Part shown: piece by piece, positions 16,122 to 25,571 of the stretch
Layout: each line of letters opens with the position of its first letter
How positions within the stretch are numbered: the first letter of the stretch is position 1
DNA from: Pseudomonadales bacterium
Lineage (GTDB): Bacteria > Pseudomonadota > Gammaproteobacteria > Pseudomonadales > Halieaceae
Direction of reading: 5' to 3'
Assembly (NCBI GenBank): GCA_024234735.1
Contig: JACKNV010000010.1
Span: 44,823-108,822, forward strand
DNA: 64,000 bases
Position numbers and translations under genes: made by a program
Notes under the pieces: model-generated
What the model was told of the DNA's origin: nothing
Databases searched by the model: none
What the model saw: the letters and a program-made list of their open reading frames with translations, nothing else

Positions 16122-18886
16122 TGGAGTACATGATTGGCCAGCGTTGGGTCAGCCACGCCGACGCCCAGTTGGGCCTGGGAGTGGTCGTCGAGTTGGAGGG
16201 GCGTCGCGTCACCCTCGCCTTCCCCGCCGTGGAGGAGGAACGCACCTACGCCAGGGACGGTGCGCCACTGAGCAGGCTGCGCTTCAAGGTGGGCGACCGT
16301 ATCTCCACAGTCGACAAGGTGGAACTGGTGGTGACCGCGGTGAATGAACAGCAGGGCCTGTTGGTGTATACCGGCACCGATCACCACGATCGGGAAACAA
16401 CCATTTCCGAGCTGGAACTGGATGCCTTCGTACAGCTGACCACGCCGCAACAGCGGCTGTTGAACGGCCACTTCGACAGCAACCCGGAATTTGCCCTGCG
16501 GGTCGCCACCTTCGAGCACAGCGATCGCCTGCAGCGCTCCCCCGCTCGCGGCCTGCTGGGATCGCGCACCAGTTTACTGCCACACCAGGTCTATATCGCC
16601 GCCGAGGTCGGGCGGCGCCACGCCCCGCGAGTGCTACTGGCCGATGAGGTGGGACTGGGCAAGACCATAGAGGCCGGGATGATCATGCACCAGCAACTGC
16701 TGAGTGGGCGCGCCTCGCGGATTCTGGTGCTCGTCCCCCCCTCCCTGCTGCATCAATGGCTGGTGGAGATGTTGCGCCGCTTCAACCTGCGCTTTGCCCT
16801 GTTCGACGCCGAGCGCCTCGCCCAGCTACCCGTGGACAACCCCTTTGAAAGTGAACAGCTGGTGTTGTGCCCACTGGATCTGTTCACCGGGAACCCGGAC
16901 GCGCGCGCACAGGCGCTGGCGGCAGGCTGGGACCTGGTGGCCGTGGACGAGGCACACCACCTGCACTGGTCAGCGGAAAGCGCCGGGGAGGACTACCTGT
17001 TCGTCGAGGCGCTGGCCAGGGCCAGCGCCGGGTTGCTGCTGCTCACCGCGACACCGGAGCAGATCGGCCAGGCCAGCCATTTCGCCCGCCTGCGCCTGCT
17101 CGACCCATCCCGGTTCCACGACCTGCATGCCTTCCTGGAGGAGGAGCGGCAGTACCGCCGCTGGAGCGAGGTGGTGGACGCCCTCGAAGGCGGGGAGCCG
17201 CCCGGGGACCTGCCGGCCGGGCTGGACCCGACTGCCCCGCCCCCGCGCCTGATCGAGCAGATTCTCGATCGGCATGGCACCGGGCGGGTATTGTTCCGCA
17301 ATACCCGCGCGGCGATCGCCGGTTTTCCGCGACGGGTACTGCACCGCTATCCACTGCCCTTTCCGCAGCAATACCGCGACAGCGACAACACCACCGTGGA
17401 GGATCAGCTCTATCCCGAGCGCGCCCACCAGGACGAGGCCTGGCTGGGCTTCGATCCACGGGTGCATTGGCTGGAACAGACGCTCAAGCAGCTGCGCCCC
17501 GCCAAGGTACTGGTCATCTGTGCCAGTGCCGCCACCGCCCTGGCCCTGGAGCATCATCTGCACCTGCGCGCCGGTATCCGCTCCGCCGCTTTCTACGAGG
17601 GCCTCTCTATCATCGAGCGGGACCGCGCTGCGGCCTACTTCGCCGACGACAGCCATGGCGCCCAGACCCTGGTGTGTTCCGAGATCGGCAGCGAGGGTCG
17701 CAACTTCCAGTTTGCCCATCACCTGGTCCTGTTCGACCTGCCGCTCAATCCGGACCTTCTGGAGCAACGCATTGGTCGCCTGGATCGGATTGGCCAGCAA
17801 AGCGATGTCGAGATCCACGTGCCCTATCTGGAAGACAGTGCCCAGGCCACCCTGCTGGACTGGTACGATCGCGGCATCGACCTGTTCCGCGACAGCTGCT
17901 CGGCCGGATACCTGATTTTCACTACCTTCCAGGAACGGCTTCTGGAGCAACTGAGGCAACGCACGGCTGCGTTCGAGGCGCTGCTGACGGAAACCGCCGA
18001 GTTCACCCTGCAAACCCGCAGGGAACTGCGCGAGGGTCGGGACCGCCTGCTGGAGCGCAATTCCTGCAAGCCGGAGGTCGCCGCGGCACTGATCGGGGAG
18101 ATCAGGGCCAACGAGCAGAACGACACGCTGGAGCGGTATTTCGAATCACTGTGCGACGCCTTCGGGGTGGATCAGGAATTCCACTCCGAGCGCAGCCTCA
18201 TCCTGCGCCCCTCCGAGCACATGCTGACGGGGCACTTTCCGGGACTGCAGGATGACGGCACCACCATCACCTTCGACCGCGACAGGGCGCTGGCGCGGGA
18301 GGATATGGAGTTCGCCACCTGGGAGCACCCCATGGTGCTGGATGCCATGGAGATGGTGCGCACCATGGAGCTGGGCAATGCCGCCATCGGCACCATCAGG
18401 CTCAAAGGTGTGGCACCGGGCACCATGCTGCTGGAAGCACTCTACACCGTTAACTGTGTTGCGCCGCGGGCACTGCAGGTGGAGCGTTTCCTGCCCCTGT
18501 CACCCATGCGCCTGCTGGTGGACGCGCGCGGCAAGGATCTGGCCGAATTGCTGCCCCACCTGCGCCTCAACGAGCTGGTGCAGAATGTCAAAAAGGCCAC
18601 TGCCCTGGCCATCATCAAACAGGTGCACCAGGACGTGGAGGCCAAAATGCACCTGGCCAGCGGCGCCGCTGCCACCAGGCTGGCGGCCATCGTCAGCGCG
18701 GCGGAACAGCGCATGCGCGCCGAACTGGGCGCAGAACTCGAGCGCCTGCAGGCCCTGCGTCAGGTGAATGCGGCGATCAGGGAGGAGGAAATCACCTTCC
18801 TCGCCGCCCGCATCGACGAGTGCGCCGTACACATCCAGCATGCCAGCCTGCAACTGCAGGCCCTGCGCCTGATCATTACGACCTGA
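16121..18886 (+). CDS. rapA: RNA polymerase-associated ATPase RapA
   Basis: A 921-residue SWI2/SNF2-family ATPase (E. coli RapA is 968). RapA binds RNA polymerase and helps recycle it after transcription. The N-terminal Tudor-like region starts IGQRWVSHADAQLGLGVV. Walker A is LADEVGLGKTIEAG, motif II is VAVDEAHHLHW, and motif VI lies in QRIGRLDRIGQ. The C-terminal domain ends with a helical segment. The start overlaps the tatD stop (ATGA). A 7-bp hairpin lies in the short convergent gap with the next gene. Confidence 0.95.
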   Translation: MEYMIGQRWVSHADAQLGLGVVVELEGRRVTLAFPAVEEERTYARDGAPLSRLRFKVGDRISTVDKVELVVTAVNEQQGLLVYTGTDHHDRETTISELELDAFVQLTTPQQRLLNGHFDSNPEFALRVATFEHSDRLQRSPARGLLGSRTSLLPHQVYIAAEVGRRHAPRVLLADEVGLGKTIEAGMIMHQQLLSGRASRILVLVPPSLLHQWLVEMLRRFNLRFALFDAERLAQLPVDNPFESEQLVLCPLDLFTGNPDARAQALAAGWDLVAVDEAHHLHWSAESAGEDYLFVEALARASAGLLLLTATPEQIGQASHFARLRLLDPSRFHDLHAFLEEERQYRRWSEVVDALEGGEPPGDLPAGLDPTAPPPRLIEQILDRHGTGRVLFRNTRAAIAGFPRRVLHRYPLPFPQQYRDSDNTTVEDQLYPERAHQDEAWLGFDPRVHWLEQTLKQLRPAKVLVICASAATALALEHHLHLRAGIRSAAFYEGLSIIERDRAAAYFADDSHGAQTLVCSEIGSEGRNFQFAHHLVLFDLPLNPDLLEQRIGRLDRIGQQSDVEIHVPYLEDSAQATLLDWYDRGIDLFRDSCSAGYLIFTTFQERLLEQLRQRTAAFEALLTETAEFTLQTRRELREGRDRLLERNSCKPEVAAALIGEIRANEQNDTLERYFESLCDAFGVDQEFHSERSLILRPSEHMLTGHFPGLQDDGTTITFDRDRALAREDMEFATWEHPMVLDAMEMVRTMELGNAAIGTIRLKGVAPGTMLLEALYTVNCVAPRALQVERFLPLSPMRLLVDARGKDLAELLPHLRLNELVQNVKKATALAIIKQVHQDVEAKMHLASGAAATRLAAIVSAAEQRMRAELGAELERLQALRQVNAAIREEEITFLAARIDECAVHIQHASLQLQALRLIITT

Positions 18887-18909
18887 GTACCGCGCCCTGG
18901 CCTTACTGG

Positions 18910-18931
18910 AGGCGGCAGCCAATGGCCGCCT
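18910..18931. terminator. Hairpin in the rapA convergent gap
   Basis: AGGCGGC / GCCGCCT form a 7-bp stem with an 8-nt loop between rapA (plus) and the exported glycine-zipper gene (minus). There is no T-run on either side, so terminator activity is uncertain. Confidence 0.35.
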
Positions 18932-18955
18932 GCGGGGCGCGCACTCGCGCCGGGT

Positions 18956-19543
18956 TCAGTCGGCGCAAAGAATCTCCATCTTGCGCCTGGCCAGATCCAG
19001 CTGTTCCGCGGTGGATGCCTCGACCAGCTGCTGCTTGGCATTCAGGCACTCGGTAGCCTCCTGCTGGAAGCTGTCCTGCAATTGCTGGACCGCCGTGGCG
19101 GAGGCCTGATCGCATACGGTGGCGGCCATGCGGCGCAGGTTGGCGGTATCGCCGACCTCTTCCACTACCACGCAGTCGCCCTGGCGAATTTCCGTCTGGT
19201 CAGTGATGACCTGTATGACGGTATCACTGCCAGTGGCGCGCACGGTATAGCGCATCCCCTGGCGACTGCCCTGGGCGGAAGCCGACAGGGCACCACCCGC
19301 GGCGGCGCCGACGATGGTGTTACGGGCCTTTTTGCTGGAGGACTTGCCGCCGGCGGAGAGCAATCCCAGGGCACCACCGACCACCACTCCCTTGCCCGCT
19401 TCCGACTGCAGTTCCACCGGCTGCACAGTCTCGACGATACCTGTGGTGATCCGTGCCGACTGGCCGGATTTCTGCGCCAGTAGCGGTGCGCTCGCAACCA
19501 TCGACAGGGAAAGGATAGCGGTATACAGGACTTTCGATTTCAT
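18956..19543 (-). CDS. Exported protein with glycine-zipper segment
   Basis: A 195-residue protein with a clear signal peptide (MKSKVLYTAILSLSMVASAPLLA, cut before QKSG). A glycine-zipper-like region follows at about 50-90 (GKGVVVGGALGLLSAGG, then IVGAAAGGALSA), reminiscent of SlyB/Pcp-type 2TM glycine-zipper proteins. The C-terminal half holds four Cys (GDCVVVEEV, ATVCDQA, TECLNAK, EILCAD), possibly two disulfides. There is no lipobox. It is probably periplasmic or outer-membrane-associated. Its function is not known; it is convergent with rapA. Confidence 0.72.
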   Translation of the reverse strand: MKSKVLYTAILSLSMVASAPLLAQKSGQSARITTGIVETVQPVELQSEAGKGVVVGGALGLLSAGGKSSSKKARNTIVGAAAGGALSASAQGSRQGMRYTVRATGSDTVIQVITDQTEIRQGDCVVVEEVGDTANLRRMAATVCDQASATAVQQLQDSFQQEATECLNAKQQLVEASTAEQLDLARRKMEILCAD

Positions 19544-19602
19544 ATTGCTTGCTCTCCGGTTAGGGCAGGAATCGATAACGACTGCCGCGAGGATACACCA
19601 TC

Positions 19603-19621
19603 GGGGCGCGAACCGCGCCCC
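19603..19621 (-). terminator. Hairpin downstream of the acyl-CoA operon
   Basis: GGGGCGCG / CGCGCCCC form a perfect 8-bp stem with a 3-nt loop, 20 bp past the stop of the last gene (alpha/beta hydrolase). It separates that operon from the exported glycine-zipper gene. No T-run follows on the minus strand. Confidence 0.45.
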
Positions 19622-19640
19622 ACAGGCCAGCTTTCAGCCG

Positions 19641-20390
19641 TCAAACCGCCAGCAGCCGCTGTACTGTATCCCGCAGGCGCTGCAGATCGGCGGGCTCCGA
19701 GAGGCGGTGATCGCCGTTCTTGACCAGCTGCAGCTCCACATCGTCGCTGCCCAGGCGCTCGGCCAGCGCCAGGGATAGCTGCCAGGGAACATCCTCGTCG
19801 CGCTGGCCGTGAATCAGACGGACAGGCAGATGCACGGGAATCCGGTCCTCCAGCAGCAGGTGCGCTGCACCCTCCTCCAGCATATGGCGCCCGATGCGAT
19901 AGGGCTGGCCGTCGTCGTAGCAGTTCGGCAGGTCGGCATAACCGGTCGCCGCCAGCTGCTGGCGTTGCCGGGCAGTCAGGTCGGCCGCCAGCCGCTCGGT
20001 AAAATCCGGGGCCGCCGCCAGGCCGACCAGGCCACACAGGCGCTCGGGCCGGGCCAGTGCCACCAGCAGCATGAGCCAGCCGCCCATCGACGAACCCACC
20101 AGCAGTTGTGTCCCGCTGGTGACACGATCGAGCACTGCCAGCGTATCGTCGCGCCAGCGCCCGATACAGCCGTCCTCGACCCGGCCGCTTGAGCTGCCGT
20201 GGCCATAGTAGTCGAAGCGGGTGAACTGCCGGCCCTGCTCCCGGCACCAGGCATCCAGGGCCAACGCCTTGTTGCCCTGCATATCGGAGTTGAAGCCGGA
20301 ACAGAACAGGATGCCGGGAACGGTGCCCGCCACGTGCCGGTAAGCCAGGCGAGAACCGTCCGGCAGGGTCAGGAACCGCGGCTGCTCCAC
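19641..20390 (-). CDS. Alpha/beta hydrolase
   Basis: A 249-residue hydrolase. The strand after the oxyanion turn reads GILFCSGFNSDMQGNK, the nucleophile elbow is LLVGSSMGGWL (Ser), the acid is likely in LIHGQRDEDVP and the His in NGDHRLSEP. It resembles the ABHD10-like esterase/thioesterase group. I start it at GTG 20390, 4 bp after the stop of the preceding SDR; longer in-frame extensions would lie wholly inside that SDR gene. As the last gene of the acyl-CoA operon it could release a free acid from a thioester or ester; that is inference. Confidence 0.78.
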   Translation of the reverse strand: MEQPRFLTLPDGSRLAYRHVAGTVPGILFCSGFNSDMQGNKALALDAWCREQGRQFTRFDYYGHGSSSGRVEDGCIGRWRDDTLAVLDRVTSGTQLLVGSSMGGWLMLLVALARPERLCGLVGLAAAPDFTERLAADLTARQRQQLAATGYADLPNCYDDGQPYRIGRHMLEEGAAHLLLEDRIPVHLPVRLIHGQRDEDVPWQLSLALAERLGSDDVELQLVKNGDHRLSEPADLQRLRDTVQRLLAV

Positions 20391-20394
20391 GAAC

Positions 20395-21162
20395 TCAGGC
20401 CGCGGCGATGTGGCCGCCGTCCAGGGCGAGGACGTGACCGGTGACCCAGGCCGATGCACGAGAACTGAGGTAGATTGCGGTACCCGCCGCGTCTTCGGGA
20501 CTGCCCAGGCGTCCGCGGGGAATGTCCTTGACCATCTCCTCTTCATGCGGGAGTAGGTGAGCCGTCATCTTGCTGGGAAAGAATCCCGGAGCAATGGCAT
20601 TGACGTTGACATTATCGCCGGCGAGGTCGACTCCCAGGTGGCGGGTAAGATGATGCACCGCCGCCTTGCTGGCAGAGTAGGAATAATTGTTCATGTGAGA
20701 ACAGGTCAGGCCGTTTACCGAACCGATATTGATCACCCGCGCGGGATCATCCGCCGTGGCCGCGGCGCGCAGTGCCGGCAACAACTGCTGGGTGAGGAAA
20801 AACAGCGATTTGACGTTGAGATCCATCACCTTGTCCCAGCCGCTTTCCGGGAACTCGTCGATAGGCGCACCCCAGGTGGCACCGGCGTTGTTCACCAGGA
20901 TATGCAGGCGCGGCTCGCGCTCACGGATGGCCGCGGCAAAATCCGCCACTCCCTCGGTAGTGCCCAGATTGGCGGGGACGGCGATGCACTCGCCCAGTTG
21001 CGACAGCTCTGCAGCGGTGGCACTCAACTCGTCTTCCTTGCGCGCGGTAATATAGGTTTTCACGCCGTTGGCCACAAAGCCGCGGGCGATCATGGCGCCG
21101 ATTCCCCGTGATCCGCCGGTGACGACAGCCACTTTTCCGTCCACATCAAACAGGTTCTTCAT
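20395..21162 (-). CDS. SDR family oxidoreductase, RhlG-like
   Basis: A 255-residue SDR with TGGSRGIGAMIA at the cofactor site, NNAGATWGAPIDEFP, and catalytic Ser (INIGSVNG), Tyr and Lys (YSYSASKAAVHH). The pattern is close to Pseudomonas RhlG and other NADPH-dependent 3-oxoacyl reductases. ATG 21162 has GGGAGA upstream; an in-frame ATG seven codons earlier lacks this. It probably reduces or oxidises a 3-oxo/3-hydroxy acyl intermediate made by the operon. It is 51 bp after the carboxyltransferase gene and 4 bp before the hydrolase. Confidence 0.85.
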   Translation of the reverse strand: MKNLFDVDGKVAVVTGGSRGIGAMIARGFVANGVKTYITARKEDELSATAAELSQLGECIAVPANLGTTEGVADFAAAIREREPRLHILVNNAGATWGAPIDEFPESGWDKVMDLNVKSLFFLTQQLLPALRAAATADDPARVINIGSVNGLTCSHMNNYSYSASKAAVHHLTRHLGVDLAGDNVNVNAIAPGFFPSKMTAHLLPHEEEMVKDIPRGRLGSPEDAAGTAIYLSSRASAWVTGHVLALDGGHIAAA

Positions 21163-21213
21163 GGTCAGGCTCTCCCTATTCATCCAGTAAGTGATTGCCG
21201 CCGGCGGGCTGTT

Positions 21214-22743
21214 TTACCAGTTCCCGGCGGATGCAAAAGCGCGCGCCACCACGGCGCGGGTATCCGCCGGGTCGATCACCGCGTCGATCTCCAGGTGAGC
21301 CGCCGCCTCGGTGGCCTTGCCCACTTCATACATACGCTGCAGCAACTGCTGGTACAGCGCCTCGCGCTCGGCGGGATCGGCTACCGCTTCCAGTTCCTTG
21401 CTGAACCCCAGGCGAACTGCCCCCTCCAGCCCCATCCCGCCAAACTCGCCGGTTGGCCAGGAGGCGGCGTACACCGGACGCATGAAGCTGCCGCCAGTCA
21501 TGGCCATGGCGCCCAGGCCGTAGCCCTTGCGCAGAAATATGGCCACCATGGGCACGGTCATCGCGGCGCCCGCCAGGAACAGGCGGGACATGCTGCGAAC
21601 CGCTCCCTGGCGCTCGCTGTCGGGACCCACCATGAAGCCGGGTGTATCGGTCAGTGACAACACCGGCAGGCCCAGGGCCTCGCAGGTCTGCAGGAAGCGC
21701 GCGGTTTTTTCCGCGGACACCGCATCCACCGCGCCGCCAAGTTGCTGGCAATCGTTGGCGATCACGGCGAGCGGCCGCCCCTCCAGGTGCATGAAACCGG
21801 TGATCACACAGCGCCCGTAACTGCGCTGCAACTCGAGGAAGGAGCCGGTATCCGCGACTGTTTCGATCACCCGTCGCACTGGATAGGCCCAGCGCCGGTC
21901 GCCGGGAACGGCATCGCGCAGAGATGCCTGCGGGGCCGCGCTCCAGCCCGTCACCGGCCCCTGGAAATAGGACAGCAACTGGCGCGCCAGGGCCGTGGCG
22001 TGGGCCTCGTCCTCGGCGACGATGTCGACCACTCCGTTGCGCTCCTGTACCTCGATGGGGCCGATGTCCGTCGGCGCGAACTTGCCAAGGCCCCCGCCCT
22101 CGATCATCGCAGGACCGGCCATGCCTATCCAGGAGCGGCGAGTGGCGATGGTGAAATCGGCACAGCCGAACAGGGCCGCGTTGCCGGCGAAGCAATAGCC
22201 GTTGTTGACCGCGATGCGCGGCACCTTCCCGGCCAGCGCGGCCCAGGTCGCAAAAGAGGGAATATTCAGCCCCGCGATCTGGGTGGTGACGTCGGTATCC
22301 CCGGGGCGCCCGCCTCCCCCTTCGGTGTACATGACCACCGGGAGCGCGTGTTCCAGGGCGAGCTCGCAGATTCGATCCAGTTTCTTGTGGTGGAAAAACC
22401 CCTGGGTGCCAGCCAGTACCGAGTAGTCGTTGACGACGATGGCGGCACGCGCGCGGTCGGCCCCCACCTGGTCGGCGTTGATGGTGCAGGTGCCGGTGAT
22501 AATACCGTCGCCGGCCGTGCTGGACTGCAACTCCTGGTAGTCGCGCCGACTGCGCTGCGCCGCGACCGCCAGCTGGCCATACTCCAGGAAGGAGCCCTGA
22601 TCCGCCAGCGCGGAGACGTTCTCCCGGGCGGTGCGGTAGCCTTTGCCATGGCGTTTGTCCCTGGCTTCCAGGCGGCCCTCGTCCAGGGTGCGCCTCAGGC
22701 GCTCCCGCAGGGCTTGCAATTCGGGGCGGATGTCATCGGCCAT
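21214..22743 (-). CDS. Acyl-CoA carboxylase carboxyltransferase subunit, no biotin subunit nearby
   Basis: A 509-residue protein with the two crotonase-fold halves of a biotin-dependent carboxyltransferase (PccB/MccB type). The N-half has YTEGGGGRPGDTD and the acyl-CoA-site Gly-rich IGMAGPAMIEGGGLG. The C-half has the carboxybiotin-site LPVLSLTDTPGFMVGPDSE and KGYGLGAMAM. It transfers carboxyl from biotin to an acyl-CoA. No biotin carboxylase/BCCP gene is within the window, which is unusual because the two are normally adjacent. The substrate could be a branched or unsaturated acyl-CoA; this is inference from the neighbours. Confidence 0.87.
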   Translation of the reverse strand: MADDIRPELQALRERLRRTLDEGRLEARDKRHGKGYRTARENVSALADQGSFLEYGQLAVAAQRSRRDYQELQSSTAGDGIITGTCTINADQVGADRARAAIVVNDYSVLAGTQGFFHHKKLDRICELALEHALPVVMYTEGGGGRPGDTDVTTQIAGLNIPSFATWAALAGKVPRIAVNNGYCFAGNAALFGCADFTIATRRSWIGMAGPAMIEGGGLGKFAPTDIGPIEVQERNGVVDIVAEDEAHATALARQLLSYFQGPVTGWSAAPQASLRDAVPGDRRWAYPVRRVIETVADTGSFLELQRSYGRCVITGFMHLEGRPLAVIANDCQQLGGAVDAVSAEKTARFLQTCEALGLPVLSLTDTPGFMVGPDSERQGAVRSMSRLFLAGAAMTVPMVAIFLRKGYGLGAMAMTGGSFMRPVYAASWPTGEFGGMGLEGAVRLGFSKELEAVADPAEREALYQQLLQRMYEVGKATEAAAHLEIDAVIDPADTRAVVARAFASAGNW

Positions 22744-22809
22744 GGCGGGGCCGGGACAGTTGGTAGAGGGCGGAAAGACCGTCGTTCATGGGTATCGCTC
22801 CAGCCTGGC

Positions 22810-23601
22810 CTACCGGCCCCGCCAGTTGGGCGCCCGCTTCTCCATGAAAGCCTGCACGCCCTCCTGCGCGTCGTCGCTGGTGATGCACAGGTGTTGGAGC
22901 CGCGCCTCCCCGGAAATCGTATCGCCAAGGTTGTTTTCCACGGCCTCGTTGAGAGCCTGCTTGGAGTAGCGCAGTGCCAACGGTGCCTTGCCAGCCAGCT
23001 CTTCGGCCCAGGCCAGGGTGTGCTCCATAAGCTGCTCAGCGGGAACGACCCGGTTGCACAAACCCCACTCCAGACAGCGCGGCGCCCGGATCTTCTCTCC
23101 CGATACGATGACCTCATAGGCCCGCTTGCGCCCTATGGTACGCACCAGGTGCCAGGTGGCACCGCCGTCGGGAACCAGGCTGATGGCGGCAAAGGCCTGG
23201 TAGAGGTAGGCATCTTCTGCCATGACGCTCAGGTCGCAGACCATCGCGAACGCGCTGCCGATCCCGGCCGCCGCCCCGTTGACCGCGCTGATCCACGGCT
23301 TGGCGGAGCCTACTATCTCAAGCATGATGGGCTTGTACTCCCCGTTCAACTGGTCCTCGACCCGGAAATGCTCGTCCTGGGAGACGGTTTCCGTGAGGTC
23401 GGCACCCGCACAGAATGCCCTGCCGGCGCCGGTGAGAATCACCACCCGCACGCTGTCGTCGCCATTGACCTCCCGCACCGCCAGCAACAAATCCCGCCGC
23501 AGCGCGGCATCGAAGGCATTGAGGCTTTGTGGGCGCGCCAGGGAGACAACGGCCACGCTGCCCCTGCGTTCAATCTCTACAGTCTGGTATCGGTTACTCA
23601 T
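22810..23601 (-). CDS. Enoyl-CoA hydratase/isomerase family protein
   Basis: A 263-residue crotonase-fold protein. The oxyanion-hole segments are AFCAGADLTE (about 65) and ISAVNGAAAGIGSAFAMVCDL (about 110); the latter carries the position of the first catalytic Glu as Ala-rich sequence, and the second acidic residue lies in YLYQAFAAISLVPDGGATW as Asp. GGAGC precedes the ATG at 23601. It probably hydrates or isomerises an enoyl-CoA made by the acyl-CoA dehydrogenase in the same operon, but crotonase paralogues vary in reaction and the catalytic Glu pair is not canonical. Confidence 0.85.
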   Translation of the reverse strand: MSNRYQTVEIERRGSVAVVSLARPQSLNAFDAALRRDLLLAVREVNGDDSVRVVILTGAGRAFCAGADLTETVSQDEHFRVEDQLNGEYKPIMLEIVGSAKPWISAVNGAAAGIGSAFAMVCDLSVMAEDAYLYQAFAAISLVPDGGATWHLVRTIGRKRAYEVIVSGEKIRAPRCLEWGLCNRVVPAEQLMEHTLAWAEELAGKAPLALRYSKQALNEAVENNLGDTISGEARLQHLCITSDDAQEGVQAFMEKRAPNWRGR

Positions 23602-23627
23602 GTTTGCTCCGCTGCGGATGGTGACGC

Positions 23628-24761
23628 TCAGGCGATGGCGCCCGAACGTTTCAGTTCCTCTATCTCTTTCTCGGCGAAACCCATTGCCGCAAGTACCGCG
23701 TCGGTATCCTGGCCGCTGTCATGCCCGCCGTGACGGACCGATGACGGGGTGCGGCTGAACCGCGGGGCGGGCGCCGGCTGGGTAATCCCGTCCACCTCGA
23801 TATAGGTGCCGCGGGCGACGTTGGCGGGGTGAGCGGGCGCGTCCATGAAGGACAGAACCGGGGCAAAACAGACATCGGTGCCTTCCATCAGCTCGCACCA
23901 CTGTGCCTGGGTCTTGCGCTTGAATACCGCCTCCAGCTTGAGCTTCATCTCGGGCCAGCGCGCGGCGTTGTTCTGGTCGCCGAAGTCCTCCTCCGGCAGC
24001 TCCGCCAGTTCCATCAGCAGGGCATAGAACTGCGGTTCTATGGAGCCGATGGATACGTACTGGCCATCGGCGCACTCATAGGTACCGTAGTAGTGGGAGC
24101 CGCCGTCCAGCATGTTCACCTCCCGCTGGCTGGCATCCCACAGGCCCATGGCCTGGAAGCCGTGAAACATCCACATCAGCTGGGCGGCGCCGTCGACCAT
24201 GGCGACATCGATGACCTGGCCCTTGCCGGAGTTGGCGGCTTCCAGCAGTGCGGCGAGAACACCATTGACCAGCAACATGCCACCGCCGCCCATGTCCCCC
24301 ACCAGGTTCAGCGGCGGCACCGGCTTCTCATCCTTGTGCCCCATGGCAAACAGGGCCCCGGTGATGGAAATATAGTTGATGTCGTGGCCGGCGGCCTGGG
24401 CCAGCGGGCCATCCTGGCCCCAGCCGGTCATGCGGGCGAAAACCAGCTTGGGGTTGCGCTGCTGGCAGACCTCGGGGCCGATGCCCAGCTTCTCGCATAC
24501 ACCCGGGCGATAGGGATCGATCAGCACGTCGGCGTTCTCGATCATGCGCAGCAGTGTCTCGATACCCGCCGGCTGCTTGAGGTTCAGCACCACGGACTTC
24601 TTGCCGCGCGCGCTGACGTCCTTCATCATCAGGTGACTGGCCCCGGAAGCCCGGTCGATACGAATCACCTCCGCCCCCATATCGGCGAGCACCATGCCCC
24701 CCATGGGCGCGGGGCCGATGCCCGCCAGTTCGATGACGGTGTAACCGTTCAATGGCCCCAT
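23628..24761 (-). CDS. Alpha-methylacyl-CoA racemase (CaiB/BaiF family)
   Basis: A 377-residue class III CoA-transferase-fold protein. It matches alpha-methylacyl-CoA racemase rather than a transferase: His126 in AAGHDINY, Asp156 in LVGDMGGGG and Glu242 in SIEPQF correspond to the catalytic residues of mycobacterial MCR. The enzyme interconverts 2R- and 2S-methylacyl-CoAs so that S-specific dehydrogenases can act on methyl-branched chains. ATG 24761 is the family start (MGPLNGYTVIELAGIGPAP). It is 13 bp after the HSD10-like SDR. This gene is the best clue that the operon handles methyl-branched acids. Confidence 0.9.
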   Translation of the reverse strand: MGPLNGYTVIELAGIGPAPMGGMVLADMGAEVIRIDRASGASHLMMKDVSARGKKSVVLNLKQPAGIETLLRMIENADVLIDPYRPGVCEKLGIGPEVCQQRNPKLVFARMTGWGQDGPLAQAAGHDINYISITGALFAMGHKDEKPVPPLNLVGDMGGGGMLLVNGVLAALLEAANSGKGQVIDVAMVDGAAQLMWMFHGFQAMGLWDASQREVNMLDGGSHYYGTYECADGQYVSIGSIEPQFYALLMELAELPEEDFGDQNNAARWPEMKLKLEAVFKRKTQAQWCELMEGTDVCFAPVLSFMDAPAHPANVARGTYIEVDGITQPAPAPRFSRTPSSVRHGGHDSGQDTDAVLAAMGFAEKEIEELKRSGAIA

Positions 24762-24774
24762 TGTTGTCTCCTCG

Positions 24775-25548
24775 CTAGCGCGGTTGCATGCGGATGGCGC
24801 CGTCCAGGCGGATGCACTCACCGTTCACATAGTCGTTCTCGGCGATAAATACCGACAGATGGGCGATTTCCTGGGGCTTACCCAGACGCGACGGGTAGCA
24901 GACGCTGGCTTCCAGCGACTGGTAGGCTTTCTCGGGCAGCGACTCGAACAGCGGGGTGTGAATCAGGCCGGGAACGATGGTATTGACCCGGATACCGTAA
25001 CTGGCCAGATCGCGGGCCATCGGCAGGGTCATGCCGACCACGCCGCCCTTGCTGGCGGAATAGGCCACCTGACCGACCTGGCCCTCGTAGGCCGCCACCG
25101 AAGCGGTGTTGATGATAACGCCGCGACCGCCATCGCTGTTGATCGGATCGTTGTTGGCCATCTGTTCGGCGGCATAGCGCGACACGTTGAAGGTGCCCAC
25201 CAGGTTGATATTGATGACCAGCATGTACTGGTCCAGCGGAAAGACGCCATTCTTGCCGTAGGTTTTGCAGGCATTGCCGATGCCGGCGTAGTTGTTGCAG
25301 ATGTGCAGGGCACCGAATTTTTCCACCACCCCCTCGACTGCCGCCTTGACCACGTCTTCGTCGGCCACGTTGACCTGCCAGAAAGCGACCTTGTCTTCGC
25401 CCAGTTCGGCGATGACCTCGTTGGCGTTGGCCTCGTTCATGTCGAAGATGGCGACTCTGGCGCCTTTGGCGACATAGGCTTCGACGGTCGCGCGACCCAG
25501 GCCCGAGGCGCCACCGGTGACAATTGCTACTTTACCTGCGATATCCAT
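24775..25548 (-). CDS. SDR, 3-hydroxyacyl-CoA dehydrogenase type 2-like
   Basis: A 257-residue SDR with TGGASGLGRATV, an acidic residue after strand 2 (IFDMNEAN) indicating NAD preference, CNNYAGIGN, and catalytic Ser (INTASVAA), Tyr and Lys (VAYSASKGGVVG). It resembles HSD17B10-type enzymes, which oxidise 3-hydroxy-2-methylacyl-CoA and related substrates. AGGAG precedes ATG 25548 by 7 nt, better than the upstream in-frame ATG. It sits between the acyl-CoA dehydrogenase and AMACR genes, consistent with a beta-oxidation role on branched chains. Confidence 0.87.
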   Translation of the reverse strand: MDIAGKVAIVTGGASGLGRATVEAYVAKGARVAIFDMNEANANEVIAELGEDKVAFWQVNVADEDVVKAAVEGVVEKFGALHICNNYAGIGNACKTYGKNGVFPLDQYMLVININLVGTFNVSRYAAEQMANNDPINSDGGRGVIINTASVAAYEGQVGQVAYSASKGGVVGMTLPMARDLASYGIRVNTIVPGLIHTPLFESLPEKAYQSLEASVCYPSRLGKPQEIAHLSVFIAENDYVNGECIRLDGAIRMQPR

Positions 25549-25571
25549 ACGTCCACTCCTGAATGTGATGT

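Noticed and set aside
21742..23733. A 663-codon open frame antisense to the carboxyltransferase and enoyl-CoA hydratase genes, with others like it elsewhere (for example 23829-24848 and 48713-50560).
   Set aside because: High GC and strong third-position bias make long antisense frames common. The products are His/Gly/Ala-rich without domain signatures, and the opposite strand has clear, complete enzymes.
23628..24761. The CaiB/BaiF protein as a CoA transferase.
   Set aside because: The His126/Asp156/Glu242 set matches alpha-methylacyl-CoA racemase.
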